A stretch of DNA of 64,000 bases from Crocinitomicaceae bacterium. Its GTDB lineage: Bacteria > Bacteroidota > Bacteroidia > Flavobacteriales_D > Crocinitomicaceae. The stretch is taken from positions 1-64,000 of the forward strand of contig JACJYW010000009.1 in assembly GCA_020635955.1 (NCBI GenBank), given 5' to 3'. The notes under the pieces were generated by a model, which had not been told where the DNA came from, did no database searches, and worked only from the letters and a program-made list of their open reading frames with translations. The position numbers and the translations under genes are program-made. Numbering within the stretch: position 1 is the stretch's first letter; every line of letters begins with the position of its first letter. Positions 25,401 through 33,645 of the stretch are shown in pieces.

Positions 25401-27559
25401 TCTTTAACACTTGAAATGAATGCAATGGCCCCTTTGTCGGCAATTAGTAAATACTCTTCAGACGTACTATAATCAGTAGGTTCATAAATATTCCCCGTTA
25501 AACAGGCATTACCCACTACTAAAGGATACTTGCCAGCATTGCTCCAGTTGTGCGGATCATCCACATTTTGATCAAATCCATCAGCTGAAGCATGACCGAA
25601 AAATGTCATAATGGAAACACCATTATTAATGTAATCTGTCACTTCATAAAGTGTTACAGGATCAATTGGATCTGAAACTGTTTTATAAAATGATGTAACG
25701 TTACCACCAAATGATGGTCCTTCCATGATATTCTCATATTGTGTCAAATAGCTCTTAAACTGGTATTGTTCACTAGCGGTAGAACCACCACCGAAATGCA
25801 GAATTTGTTTTTGCCATAATTTACTAGGCACATCATAGACAGAATTTGGATCTTGATTCGCCTCAAACTCAATCACTTTATTCAGATATATCAATACTTC
25901 CTGATCTGATTTTGCTGCAAGTCTACCGGTTGGTACTAAAGGCTCCCTCAAATTCCCTGATAAGTGAGCAGTCAAATAAATATCACTGGCTGGCATACCC
26001 AGGCAAGGCACAATATTATCATTGTAGGATGTTCCATTTTGTCTTACACCGTAAGGAGCACTTACCGACTCATTGGCTTCTCGAATTCCTTTCCCTAGTA
26101 GAAAGAGATGATTTGGTTTAACAGTCGCCTGATCATAGGCATAATGCACAAATCTTCTAATCCCAAAAGGGTGTTTTGGAACTCCGCCTCCAAATTGTAA
26201 AGCCAGCTCTTCAGCATCCAATAAAATAACGTAATGTCCTCCACCCGCAACACTTTCACGATAAGACTTGTACTGCTGCGCAGAGGATTGTAAAACCTTA
26301 CCGGTAACGATCAAATAAGCATCATCATAAGAAATTGCACTGTAATCTGTAAATGAACCGTTTCCATTCACAGGTTCAAGAGTAGAAACAGATTGGACTG
26401 CTGTCTCATCTAACACCACGACTTTTCTATTATCGCCACTGGTATTGTTTGGGAACAAAACTTGAAACGTCCCTGAATTGTTTACCACAGGCAACTTTCT
26501 AATGTCACCATCAATAGTAAACGCTAATGGATTGGTAGAAATAAAATTGCTAAGATCATATCTTGACTTGGCTTCAACGGTGTTATAAGGAACAATAAAC
26601 TCGAGATAATTAGAATTCTCTAGAGCTGGTAAATGTGGATAAGTCAATTCAACATAGGAGATAGCCATATTATCGGTTGCAACTCCAAGATCATTAACCC
26701 CTATGTGACGTATTTTAGTCTGTGTTCCACTCAAAGCTGAAGCAGGAAATTCAAAGGTTTGAAAGATCCTCTTATAGGCTGAAAAAGTGGTATCATGCAA
26801 TGTGATATTGGAATTTCCATATTGCAATTGGAAATGATGATTACCAAAACCTGTGTTCGTTGCATTAGAATTACCTGCCGTGGCAGTTTCACCCTTTACA
26901 GTTGGAGCTCCCGCACCAGTATATGGCATTGCGGAAGGAATCCAGGAATCTACAATTCCTGACCCTGTAGTTGAAGAAAAAAGACCTCCATACCATCCTT
27001 CAGCTTCTTCATAAGTAGATTTTGACATACCACCGATATGATATCCCATCAGGTAGGTTGTATGATAGGTTTTGTATGATGTCTTTAAGAAATAAGGTTG
27101 TGCTGTATAACTAGAAAAAGAGACATCAGTCTCTTCTATTATCCTTTCATTTCCTCCAATTGTTGACCAACTTAAGAAATAACAAATGGTATCGTTATAG
27201 TGGGGGTAATATTTATTACTCACCATGGATGGATCTTCATACATGAGCGAGTCTAACCACGTGGTATTTTTTCTGGCGTAAAAAAGAATGTAATCTCCTG
27301 CATCAATAGTACCATCTCCGCCATCTTCGATCCAAATTTTTTGTTGCTTTTCAAAGCCAAACAACTGGTAATTGTCAGATGGAATAGTACTAACGGGCAC
27401 ACCAGCCGCGGTTAGGGTTGAATGGTCTATTTTATAAACACCATCCTGCCAAATCTTAAAAGAATAGAATTTTTGAGAATAATTGATCCAGTCATTTGCA
27501 TACTGTCCTATCGAAAAGATCGAACAAAAAAGGGATGCTATGACTAACAGTTTTTTCAT
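22403..27559 (-). CDS. porU2: Giant C25-family protease, PorU2-like T9SS sortase
   Basis: A 1718-residue exported protein (signal MKKLLVIASLFCSIFSIGQ). The gingipain-type C25 core has its dyad: His about 656 in TFFGHASADGFDQN and Cys about 686 in VVGNACLTGNI. The region 770-1600 is rich in beta-domain stretches, including CARDB-like repeats, and a FlgD-like Ig domain (about 1625-1718: LMNYPNPFTTSTRF, FEWDGTDEFGDRLARGVYLYR) ends it. PorU cleaves the T9SS sorting tail and links cargo to glycolipid; this longer relative paired with a PorV-like protein fits the PorU2 type. It overlaps the porV2 stop by one base (TAATG). Confidence 0.85.
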   Translation of the reverse strand: MKKLLVIASLFCSIFSIGQYANDWINYSQKFYSFKIWQDGVYKIDHSTLTAAGVPVSTIPSDNYQLFGFEKQQKIWIEDGGDGTIDAGDYILFYARKNTTWLDSLMYEDPSMVSNKYYPHYNDTICYFLSWSTIGGNERIIEETDVSFSSYTAQPYFLKTSYKTYHTTYLMGYHIGGMSKSTYEEAEGWYGGLFSSTTGSGIVDSWIPSAMPYTGAGAPTVKGETATAGNSNATNTGFGNHHFQLQYGNSNITLHDTTFSAYKRIFQTFEFPASALSGTQTKIRHIGVNDLGVATDNMAISYVELTYPHLPALENSNYLEFIVPYNTVEAKSRYDLSNFISTNPLAFTIDGDIRKLPVVNNSGTFQVLFPNNTSGDNRKVVVLDETAVQSVSTLEPVNGNGSFTDYSAISYDDAYLIVTGKVLQSSAQQYKSYRESVAGGGHYVILLDAEELALQFGGGVPKHPFGIRRFVHYAYDQATVKPNHLFLLGKGIREANESVSAPYGVRQNGTSYNDNIVPCLGMPASDIYLTAHLSGNLREPLVPTGRLAAKSDQEVLIYLNKVIEFEANQDPNSVYDVPSKLWQKQILHFGGGSTASEQYQFKSYLTQYENIMEGPSFGGNVTSFYKTVSDPIDPVTLYEVTDYINNGVSIMTFFGHASADGFDQNVDDPHNWSNAGKYPLVVGNACLTGNIYEPTDYSTSEEYLLIADKGAIAFISSVKESFSTSLYEYSNALFKEIGVYNYGGSIGESVQRTVDTLDGSVVHGFGKENVMNQMTLHGDPALRINPHEKPELEINTSSIFVKPDNVDLSVDSIDVNVVLYNLGTSATDTFALELVRTFPNGGGDSLYTKIIHGIDYVDTIVFTIPLYNNVGIGINEFCATVDIPSFVDEQYDEVNNNRVCKQVIFDVDGIYPVWPYEYAVIPNDTVTLKGSTINPFADAAVYRFEIDTTDLFDSPFRKQYTQTSLGGIVEVEYNEWLNVNSGLNDPLLLEDSMVYFWRVSSVDTGYYWIESSFQYIPGKSGWGQDHFFQFKNNDFLFLHYDRPSRKRLFGPAFRTIDCDVFGNATSWLETAFTLYHIDGEIAEYNFCTLTPQLLVAVVDPITLKPWGTYYDNGVTILNPTHDFGNANNNGACRSRVEYHFSFWQNNPTQMDAFDNMIANEIPDGHYVLIYTARYGNFVGWDQDNYNTFASLGVDSATLAQNGDVPFILFTKKGNAGGLAQTVKNGGTNFVQGSDINADISQVDTLWGFDYYGAETSPVIGPSAEWYTLYWRLDSMEAPTGDSTRLLLYGIDWAGGKTLIMDTLVDPYDSIINLNNYMDAGQYPYAQLNAQQYDETGFTPSQIDRWHILYADVPEAALDGSAGVYWVPGDSLYEGQDIAVAFDVKNISDLPMDSLLVHYWIEDANHNLQPIQYPRQDSLRVGQTIRDTLTLSSNNLQGLNSIWVEINPYVTAFETDQLEKYHFNNLGQIPFRVVNDDENPILDVTFNGYHILNRDIVDPRSEVIITLKDDNPFLVMDSEDDTANFGIYLTSPDGMQKRLNFRNSVGEPLMEWVPADASNRKFKIIYQGNFEQEGIYRLLVQGADKSGNKSGDFEYDIEFEVDLHSSITNLMNYPNPFTTSTRFVFTLTGAVIPDEFTIQIMNVSGTVVREITLNELGDIKIGRNITEFEWDGTDEFGDRLARGVYLYRAIVKINGDDIDHRESGADKYFVKSFGKMYLL

Positions 27560-28668
27560 TAGATCTCTCTTCCTCTTCTATCAGCCCACTTAGGATCTGC
27601 CAATCCAAATCGCAATGAAAAAATGTGCGAATAAAGGGCTACAGAAGCATCTCCAATATCAGTGAATGCATAATCCAATTGAATAGACTTAAAGCCTACT
27701 CCAATTCCAATATTAGGTTGTAATGTAAGTGACTCTGAAAGATCAGCATTCTTTATCCACTGAAAATTACCCAATCCAGCTCTTAAAGCCACCCACTTTC
27801 CATAACCTAATTCAATACCTATGTGTGGATCAATACTAATTGGAGAAGTTCTGATCAACACATTTCTACGACCATCCGTATTAAGGTCCATGTTGATCTC
27901 AGAGCTTACATAAAAATCTTTAACGATCTTGGTTTTGTACTGTGCTCCAAGAATCAATTTTGGCACTGTAATCTCTAAACCATTTTGAGGAATATCGTTT
28001 CCGGTTGCTTGAAAAGTTTCGATCATCTGATCATCCAAATTGAATGACCAGGCATTGAAAGTGGTTGTTATATCTCTAAAAATGGCACCAAATCTCCAAT
28101 GTTTACCCAATTGGTAATTGGCCGAAGCATCTAAACCAAATCCCCAGGAACGAGCAAAATTCCCTACATGACGGTAGATCACTTTAAAATTACCTCCAAC
28201 ACTCAATCCTTCAATTGGCATTTTGCGTGCATATGAAAACAAGAATCCGTAATCACCTGCCGTAAAAGTGGTGATCTTGTCGTAATCAATATTACCAGAA
28301 GCATCAATCAATTGAGTAGTATTAGGGATATCATCTACTCCAAAGCGAATGAATGTAAAACCAGCCACACTTTTATCGTCAATGGGTTTAGCCAATCCGA
28401 TATAATCATACTTAGCTATTCCTGCAAAATATTCAGCATGCATGGCGCCAATCTGCAGCCAATCTTTGATATCCGTTAAACCAGCAGGATTCCAATATCC
28501 GGCAGTAACATCATTAACACCCGCCACAACGGAATTTGATTTACCAAGAGCTGAAGCACTTACACCAATTGATAAGAATTCATTGGAATATTTAGGCGTA
28601 ATATCCTGTTGAGCATCAACCGAATGGGATAAAAAAGCTACACAAAGTATAAACGCAAATTTCTTCAT
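27559..28668 (-). CDS. porV2: PorV2-like outer-membrane protein (PorV/PorQ family)
   Basis: A 369-residue FadL-like beta-barrel. A signal peptide (MKKFAFILCVAFLSHSVDAQ) is followed by FLSIGVSASALGKSNSVVAGVNDVTAGYWNPAGL, the N-terminal plug-type motif of the PorV/PorQ family, then repeated strand blocks to the C-terminus. PorV shuttles T9SS cargo to the PorU sortase, and this gene directly before porU2 implies the same partnership for a different or added cargo set. The 169-base gap to the divergent pssA probably holds both promoters, but no good TAnnTTTG box was found for this gene. Confidence 0.85.
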   Translation of the reverse strand: MKKFAFILCVAFLSHSVDAQQDITPKYSNEFLSIGVSASALGKSNSVVAGVNDVTAGYWNPAGLTDIKDWLQIGAMHAEYFAGIAKYDYIGLAKPIDDKSVAGFTFIRFGVDDIPNTTQLIDASGNIDYDKITTFTAGDYGFLFSYARKMPIEGLSVGGNFKVIYRHVGNFARSWGFGLDASANYQLGKHWRFGAIFRDITTTFNAWSFNLDDQMIETFQATGNDIPQNGLEITVPKLILGAQYKTKIVKDFYVSSEINMDLNTDGRRNVLIRTSPISIDPHIGIELGYGKWVALRAGLGNFQWIKNADLSESLTLQPNIGIGVGFKSIQLDYAFTDIGDASVALYSHIFSLRFGLADPKWADRRGREI

Positions 28669-28837
28669 AAACAGTGCAAGGTAAATTTAGTAAATTTTGA
28701 CGACCGATTCAATAACTGAAAAATCAGCAAAAAATTGCATACCCCACTGCAGATATATACGTTTCAAACGATTAAAAAGATAGCTTTTAGGCCTACTATT
28801 TTAAAAATGAAATATTAATCTCATTTTTGTAACGACT

Positions 28838-29692
28838 ATGATCAAAAGATCCATCCCCAATTTATTCACTGCCGGCAACATGATATGCGGTGTCGTTGCC
28901 ATTATTCTAACCCTAGACGGAAAAATAGAATATGCTCCTATATTCATCATTATTGCTGCAGTACTGGATTTTCTAGACGGATTTGTAGCACGGGCTTTAA
29001 AGGTGGATGGGCCTTTAGGAAAACAATTAGATTCACTTGCCGATATGGTGACCTTTGGGGTGGCTCCAGGAATAATCATGTTCGAATTGATCAAAGCTAA
29101 GGTTCAAAGCGCCCATTTTTTGCACGGATTTTACCCTGTTGAAATTGAATATTCCTATCAGTGGAGTAAAATAGCCATGGAAAATTTAAAATTTTATCAG
29201 GATGTTCAACTATACAACATGCCCGGACTTTCCAAGTTCTTGCCACTTGCTGCATTTGCCATCCCATTTTTTGCCTTGTTCAGATTGGCCCAATTCAATA
29301 TTGATGAGCGTCAAACAAACTCATTTATAGGTGTTCCAACCCCGGCAGCAACCCTTTTCGTAGTTGGGATCAGCTTAATATTGGCTAATTCTTATAATAA
29401 CACCGTTTTTGGAAGCTGGCCGACTTATTTTCTTTGGAATTCGTACTTATTAGTGTTGCTCTCTTTGTTAATTGGGGTACTCATGGTGGTTCCTGTTGAA
29501 CTGTTTTCTTTAAAGTTCAAAACCTTTGGATGGAAAGGAAATGAGGTAAAATATATCTTTATAACAATTTCAGTTTTAATGTTGGCAACTTTATTCTGTT
29601 GGGGATTGCCTTTGGTCATTGTGTTTTATGTAATGCTGTCAATGATGAAAAATGTTGGTATAAGGAGGCAAGAGGCAAGAGGCAAGTTATAA
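28838..29692 (+). CDS. pssA: CDP-diacylglycerol-serine O-phosphatidyltransferase
   Basis: A 284-residue inner-membrane enzyme making phosphatidylserine, the precursor of phosphatidylethanolamine. The CDP-alcohol phosphotransferase motif is complete: DGFVARALKVDGPLGKQLDSLAD near residues 50-72 (DG, AR, G, D, D positions kept), split here in naming only. About six to seven hydrophobic segments follow. The last codons (RRQEARGKL) are encoded by three AGGCAAG heptamers of an intergenic repeat, so the native C-terminus probably ended a few residues earlier. It diverges from porV2. Confidence 0.94.
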   Translation: MIKRSIPNLFTAGNMICGVVAIILTLDGKIEYAPIFIIIAAVLDFLDGFVARALKVDGPLGKQLDSLADMVTFGVAPGIIMFELIKAKVQSAHFLHGFYPVEIEYSYQWSKIAMENLKFYQDVQLYNMPGLSKFLPLAAFAIPFFALFRLAQFNIDERQTNSFIGVPTPAATLFVVGISLILANSYNNTVFGSWPTYFLWNSYLLVLLSLLIGVLMVVPVELFSLKFKTFGWKGNEVKYIFITISVLMLATLFCWGLPLVIVFYVMLSMMKNVGIRRQEARGKL

Positions 29693-29816
29693 GTGGTGTA
29701 TTGACCTATTATCGCAAACTTATTCCATTTTATGCCCTTTATTTTTGATAATTGAGATCTATTTCAGTACAAAACACTGTGCTTCTAACTTGCCAATTGC
29801 CTATTGACTGTTGCCT
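29666..29816. repeat. Inverted pair of heptamer arrays (AGGCAAG / CTTGCCT)
   Basis: Left arm: three perfect AGGCAAG units at 29666-29686, inside the 3' end of pssA, followed by TTAT. Right arm: four heptamers in phase at 29789-29816 (CTTGCCA, ATTGCCT, ATTGACT, GTTGCCT), preceded by CTAA. The arms are complementary (GGCAAGTTA with TAACTTGCC is exact) and enclose about 100 bases of AT-rich sequence with no open frame. Confidence 0.8.
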
Positions 29817-29873
29817 ACAACATTTAACTTCTTAAAAACTAAATTCAAATGTTTGCAACTTTCAATGATTATA

Positions 29874-29906
29874 TTGTTTTTAACACGATTTGAATCCTTA
29901 ATTTTG
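29874..29906 (+). promoter_or_regulatory. Candidate promoter of purS
   Basis: TTG at 29874-29876 and TAATTTTG at 29899-29906, 22 bases apart, match the -33/-7 pattern. The box ends 34 bases before the purS ATG, leaving a short normal leader. Confidence 0.45.
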
Positions 29907-29940
29907 CTACTTAAATACTTCTTAAAAAAATCCGCAAAAG

Positions 29941-30192
29941 ATGAAATTCAAAGCTGAAATTGATGTTATGCCTCTAGAAGCTCTTCTTGATCCTCAAGGT
30001 AAAGCTGTTACTCAATCAATGGGAAATCTTGGTTTATCTGAGATCTCAAATGTTAGAATTGGTAAGCATATTCGTCTTTTCATTGACGCGGATTCTAAAG
30101 CTTCAGCTGAAGCAAAAACAGAGGAAGCTTGCAAGAAATTGTTAGCGAATGAGATTATGGAGTCTTATTCGTTCGTTATTGAAGAAGCTTAG
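29941..30192 (+). CDS. purS: Phosphoribosylformylglycinamidine synthase subunit PurS
   Basis: An 83-residue protein with the PurS pattern: MKFKAEIDVMPLEALLDPQGKAV, then GLSEISNVRIGKHIRLFID and a C-terminal helix-strand. PurS forms a complex with PurQ and the short form of PurL for the fourth step of purine synthesis. The window carries purL of the short type at 36784-39015 but not next to purS, and purQ is not in the window. The stop overlaps the convergent lptB stop by 4 bases. Confidence 0.92.
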   Translation: MKFKAEIDVMPLEALLDPQGKAVTQSMGNLGLSEISNVRIGKHIRLFIDADSKASAEAKTEEACKKLLANEIMESYSFVIEEA

Positions 30193-30929
30193 TTATTGGG
30201 AGCCTGTTTTCTCAATACAAAGTTTTCACCCAGATATACTTTTCTTACCATTGGGTCAGCTGCCAAATCTTCTGCAGATCCCTCTCTTAGAATAGCGCCT
30301 TCAAATAACAAGTAGGTTCTATCGGTAATAGATAATGTTTCCTGAACATTATGATCGGTGATCAATACACCAATATTCTTCTCTTTGAGCTTTGATACAA
30401 TTCGCTGGATATCTTCTACAGCAATTGGGTCAACCCCTGCAAATGGTTCGTCCAATAAGATGAACTTTGGATCTGTTGCTAAAGCACGAGCAATTTCTGT
30501 TCTACGTTTCTCTCCACCTGATAAACTTTGCCCAAGATTCTTTCTTACGTGCCCCAAACCAAATTCTTCAATTAATGTCTCCAGTTTATGTTCACGCTCG
30601 ACCTTGGTAAGCTTGGTCATTTCCAGCACGGCCATGATGTTATCTTCAATGCTTAATTTGCGGAATACTGACACCTCTTGAGGCAAATAACCAATCCCCA
30701 TTTGAGCCCTTTTATACATGGCATGGTTCGTTATATCTGTTTGATCTAAATAGACATGGCCTTCTTTTGGAGTAACCAGCCCAACAACCATGTAAAAAGA
30801 AGTTGTTTTTCCGGCACCATTTGGTCCTAACAAACCAACGATCTCACCCTGATTCACTTCAAATGAAACGCCTTTAACTACCGGCCTTCCTTTGTAACTC
30901 TTCTTTATATTGTCTGCTCTAAGTATCAT
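30189..30929 (-). CDS. lptB: LPS export ABC transporter ATPase LptB
   Basis: A 246-residue soluble ATPase: Walker A GLLGPNGAGKTTSFYMVVGL, Q-loop GYLPQEVSVFRKLS (typical of LptB), signature LSGGEKRRTEIARAL, Walker B FILLDEPFAGVDPIAVEDIQ and switch His in LITDHNVQET. With LptFGC it drives LPS from the inner membrane towards the surface. It stands alone; the DUF5686 gene lies upstream on the same strand, with a 154-base gap containing a duplicate of that gene's last 32 bases. Confidence 0.95.
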   Translation of the reverse strand: MILRADNIKKSYKGRPVVKGVSFEVNQGEIVGLLGPNGAGKTTSFYMVVGLVTPKEGHVYLDQTDITNHAMYKRAQMGIGYLPQEVSVFRKLSIEDNIMAVLEMTKLTKVEREHKLETLIEEFGLGHVRKNLGQSLSGGEKRRTEIARALATDPKFILLDEPFAGVDPIAVEDIQRIVSKLKEKNIGVLITDHNVQETLSITDRTYLLFEGAILREGSAEDLAADPMVRKVYLGENFVLRKQAPNN

Positions 30930-31115
30930 TAAAAATCAGTTGTAAAAGTAAAGAACACTCCTCTCCACTCATTCAAAAAAATCTGCTACTACATATTTTT
31001 TTGAAAGCGACTAAGGATTCCATTTAATTCCAACGAACAAAATGTTCTCCTATGTCGGGATTCGGATTGTTGTACTTTCAGACTAAAAATCAGTTGTAAA
31101 AGTAAAGAACACTCC
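30930..31115. repeat. 32-bp perfect direct repeat (30930-30961 and 31084-31115)
   Basis: The 32 bases at 31084-31115, which encode the last codons and most of the stop of the DUF5686 gene, recur without mismatch at 30930-30961, directly before the lptB start codon. The 122 bases between the copies have no gene; a small palindrome GAACAAAATGTTC lies near 31037. The layout could come from a short tandem duplication or from loss of an element inserted at the 3' end of the gene. Confidence 0.95.
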
Positions 31116-33605
31116 GAAATTACGGACACCTTTATTTACATTGTCATTTGCATCATAATAAACATGATCTCTATAACTCAATCTCCAAACCGCATCAATT
31201 CTGATGAATTTAAAAATATTCTCAAGCCCTACTCCAACTTCATAATACGGATAAGTGAATCGATAAGAATAGGTTGGCAATAATAACTCCTGATTGTGTT
31301 TATTATTGTATTTACCAATCACCATTTTAGCATTGTAAAGCATTCTTAGCTTTAATTTCTTTATCAAAGGGATCCTATCCATGATGAATCCCTGTAAACG
31401 GTGCTCAAAATTTACCCCAACCCATTCATCTGAAATAAACTCATAGTATCTCATCAAATTAAAACCTGTCCGCTGTAAATAAAGTGTTTGATTACCCGGA
31501 TGGATCTGTAAGAAAGGATAAGGAACCTGTCCAAATATCTTACCTGCATAAATGGAGTATTGGATTCGACCGAACATCCCTACTCTTGGTCTATGATCCC
31601 ATACAAAATCCAATCGGTGAAAATTATACTCACTCTCTAAAAAGTTGCTTTTAATTCCCCAGGTGTGCGTTAATGAAATAATAGGATATTTTGAACCCAA
31701 TGAGGTTCTGTCAAATTGTCCATTCAAGAATTTCTCTTCTTTGGTGAACATGATCTGATTCCGAACTTCAAATGACGTAAGACTGGTTACCTTGTTTGTA
31801 TCTCCGGTTGACACATCCACTCTCTCATAATCAGAGATTCCCAAAGGAACAAAGCGTTTCCACTCAACAGAATTAAATGTTCGCATATCAAATGACCAGT
31901 CTTTTTCAAAAGACGCTTCAGCCTTTTGGACCATGGTAAGTTTATTCACCGGACCAAGCGTTAAGAGGGTTGTAAAAGAGTTTCCAATATCTCCAATAGA
32001 TGATGCTAGTCCAAGGATCTCAATTCGTCTTCTGTAGGCGAAACGAAGCATTTCTCTCGGAGAATTCTTAACCTTATATCTGATGGATGCCCCATATTTC
32101 CATGGTCCTCCTGAAGATTTTGGACTCAAGGTATCTCCAAACGCATAGGTTCCAAATACGTTCATTTCAACCTTAGTACTGAATTTATTTGAGGTTCTTA
32201 AAGCCAATGTCACGCGGTGGCCCTCCACCTGATTTCTATTATAAAGCGAATAAATATTTCCGATCTCGATAGGTTTATATCTCCAAAAACCGGTGTAGGC
32301 CATATAGGTCAAATTTTCATACATCTTGAATCTTCTATTATTCTTCAATGAATCTACCATTGCAATAACGCCTTGTTCTTCAGTAGTTAAAGAATCATGT
32401 CGGTGCTGATCCCAGTATGAATCATCTCTGAATTTGGCACTATCCTCAGTCACAATATCCGAAACATAGAAATCGAAATCTTTTGGTTGATTGAACACGA
32501 AATTACTTCTCGTTGTTGTTTTATGGATGGTTGCTCCCTGTATCTTTTTCTTTTTAAAATCATTGAATACATCAAAATTCCCTTTAATTTCTTCTCGTGT
32601 AACGATCCAAATTCCAGGTTCAACCTGATCATAGTATTGTTTAACTGACAGATCTGAAACATAGTTCAGATTCACATTATCAGGTATTTTAGCGTGAACC
32701 TGTTTGATGGCATAGGTTGAATCATCAATCCAAATTTCTCCCTCAAACACGGCATCTCCCTTTCGTTTAGGAACGAATTGCATACGATAACACGGAACTC
32801 CATCAAGCGTATCAGGTTGTTGCATGTAGTATTTATAGAAAGCCCTTCCTCCATCTGCAATAGGACTCATGAACTCCTTATTAAAGAGCTCTATGTAATT
32901 GTCATAAATATTCACATTTTGATGAAGATCTCCTGTAAATTGTTGCAGTTGCAAATAGTCTATACCCGTAATTCGATTTGCCTTTATTACCTCTTTTCGT
33001 TGAACCGGAGACTTTTTGAAATAATAATCTGAAATAGATTCGGTCAACAAGAAAGGCAGATATTTGCCATCACCAGCAGTATCTACTTCAACATAATCAT
33101 TGATCACTTTCATTTTATTAAAAGCCTTACGATCTTCAAAGTTTTGCCCTAGCTTATTGACATCAAATTGCATTTTATTATACACCTCACACTCGTATGA
33201 CTCAAGCTTTTCAGGATCATTTTCTTTTTTATGAGCTTTGATTTTTCTCAAAATTTCAAATGCAGGATTTTCACCAGCTACGATCTCTACTACATCAAAG
33301 CTTTTTATGTCTGGTGCCAGTTGAATATTGATCGTCTCTTCCCGTTCATGACTAATGACAACCATCTTGGTTTTATATCCCACGAAAGAAAAAAGCAAAG
33401 TGTCCCATTCAGGACGTGCCAGTATCACATAATATCCGGATGTATCACTCAATGCTCCTGAACGGCCATTCAGAAATCTGATCTTAACAAAAGGAATTGG
33501 TTCTTGGGTTAAAGAATCGGTTATAACACCTTCTATTTTAGTTGTTTGCGAAAATCCACTGAAACTGAGGGATAGAAATAGTATGAGGGTCAGGCGGATT
33601 TGCAT
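31083..33605 (-). CDS. DUF5686 outer-membrane protein with carboxypeptidase-like regulatory domain
   Basis: An 840-residue exported protein. The signal peptide ends near SGFSQ (20); residues 22-100 form a CarboxypepD_reg-like domain (IEGVITDSLTQEPIPFVKIRFL, ALSDTSGYYVI, LLFSFVGYKTK), as on TonB-dependent receptors. The rest matches the DUF5686 type and ends in a beta-barrel-like series finishing VFFTFTTDF, with a terminal Phe. No TonB-plug domain is present. DUF5686 proteins are widespread in Bacteroidota outer membranes; their function is not established. It is the only gene between tatC and lptB. Confidence 0.85.
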   Translation of the reverse strand: MQIRLTLILFLSLSFSGFSQTTKIEGVITDSLTQEPIPFVKIRFLNGRSGALSDTSGYYVILARPEWDTLLFSFVGYKTKMVVISHEREETINIQLAPDIKSFDVVEIVAGENPAFEILRKIKAHKKENDPEKLESYECEVYNKMQFDVNKLGQNFEDRKAFNKMKVINDYVEVDTAGDGKYLPFLLTESISDYYFKKSPVQRKEVIKANRITGIDYLQLQQFTGDLHQNVNIYDNYIELFNKEFMSPIADGGRAFYKYYMQQPDTLDGVPCYRMQFVPKRKGDAVFEGEIWIDDSTYAIKQVHAKIPDNVNLNYVSDLSVKQYYDQVEPGIWIVTREEIKGNFDVFNDFKKKKIQGATIHKTTTRSNFVFNQPKDFDFYVSDIVTEDSAKFRDDSYWDQHRHDSLTTEEQGVIAMVDSLKNNRRFKMYENLTYMAYTGFWRYKPIEIGNIYSLYNRNQVEGHRVTLALRTSNKFSTKVEMNVFGTYAFGDTLSPKSSGGPWKYGASIRYKVKNSPREMLRFAYRRRIEILGLASSIGDIGNSFTTLLTLGPVNKLTMVQKAEASFEKDWSFDMRTFNSVEWKRFVPLGISDYERVDVSTGDTNKVTSLTSFEVRNQIMFTKEEKFLNGQFDRTSLGSKYPIISLTHTWGIKSNFLESEYNFHRLDFVWDHRPRVGMFGRIQYSIYAGKIFGQVPYPFLQIHPGNQTLYLQRTGFNLMRYYEFISDEWVGVNFEHRLQGFIMDRIPLIKKLKLRMLYNAKMVIGKYNNKHNQELLLPTYSYRFTYPYYEVGVGLENIFKFIRIDAVWRLSYRDHVYYDANDNVNKGVRNFGVFFTFTTDF

Positions 33606-33620
33606 AGGTAAGGGCTAAAA

Positions 33621-33628
33621 CAAAAATA
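33621..33628 (-). promoter_or_regulatory. Candidate -7 box for the DUF5686 gene
   Basis: On the minus strand this reads TATTTTTG, a TAnnTTTG match, ending 15 bases before the ATG at 33605. No clear -33 element. Confidence 0.35.
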
Positions 33629-33645
33629 ACAAAATCGCCCTATTT

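Noticed and set aside
28669..28837. tRNA or regulatory RNA in the divergent gap between porV2 and pssA
   Set aside because: No cloverleaf or conserved RNA motif was found by eye; only AT-rich promoter-type sequence.
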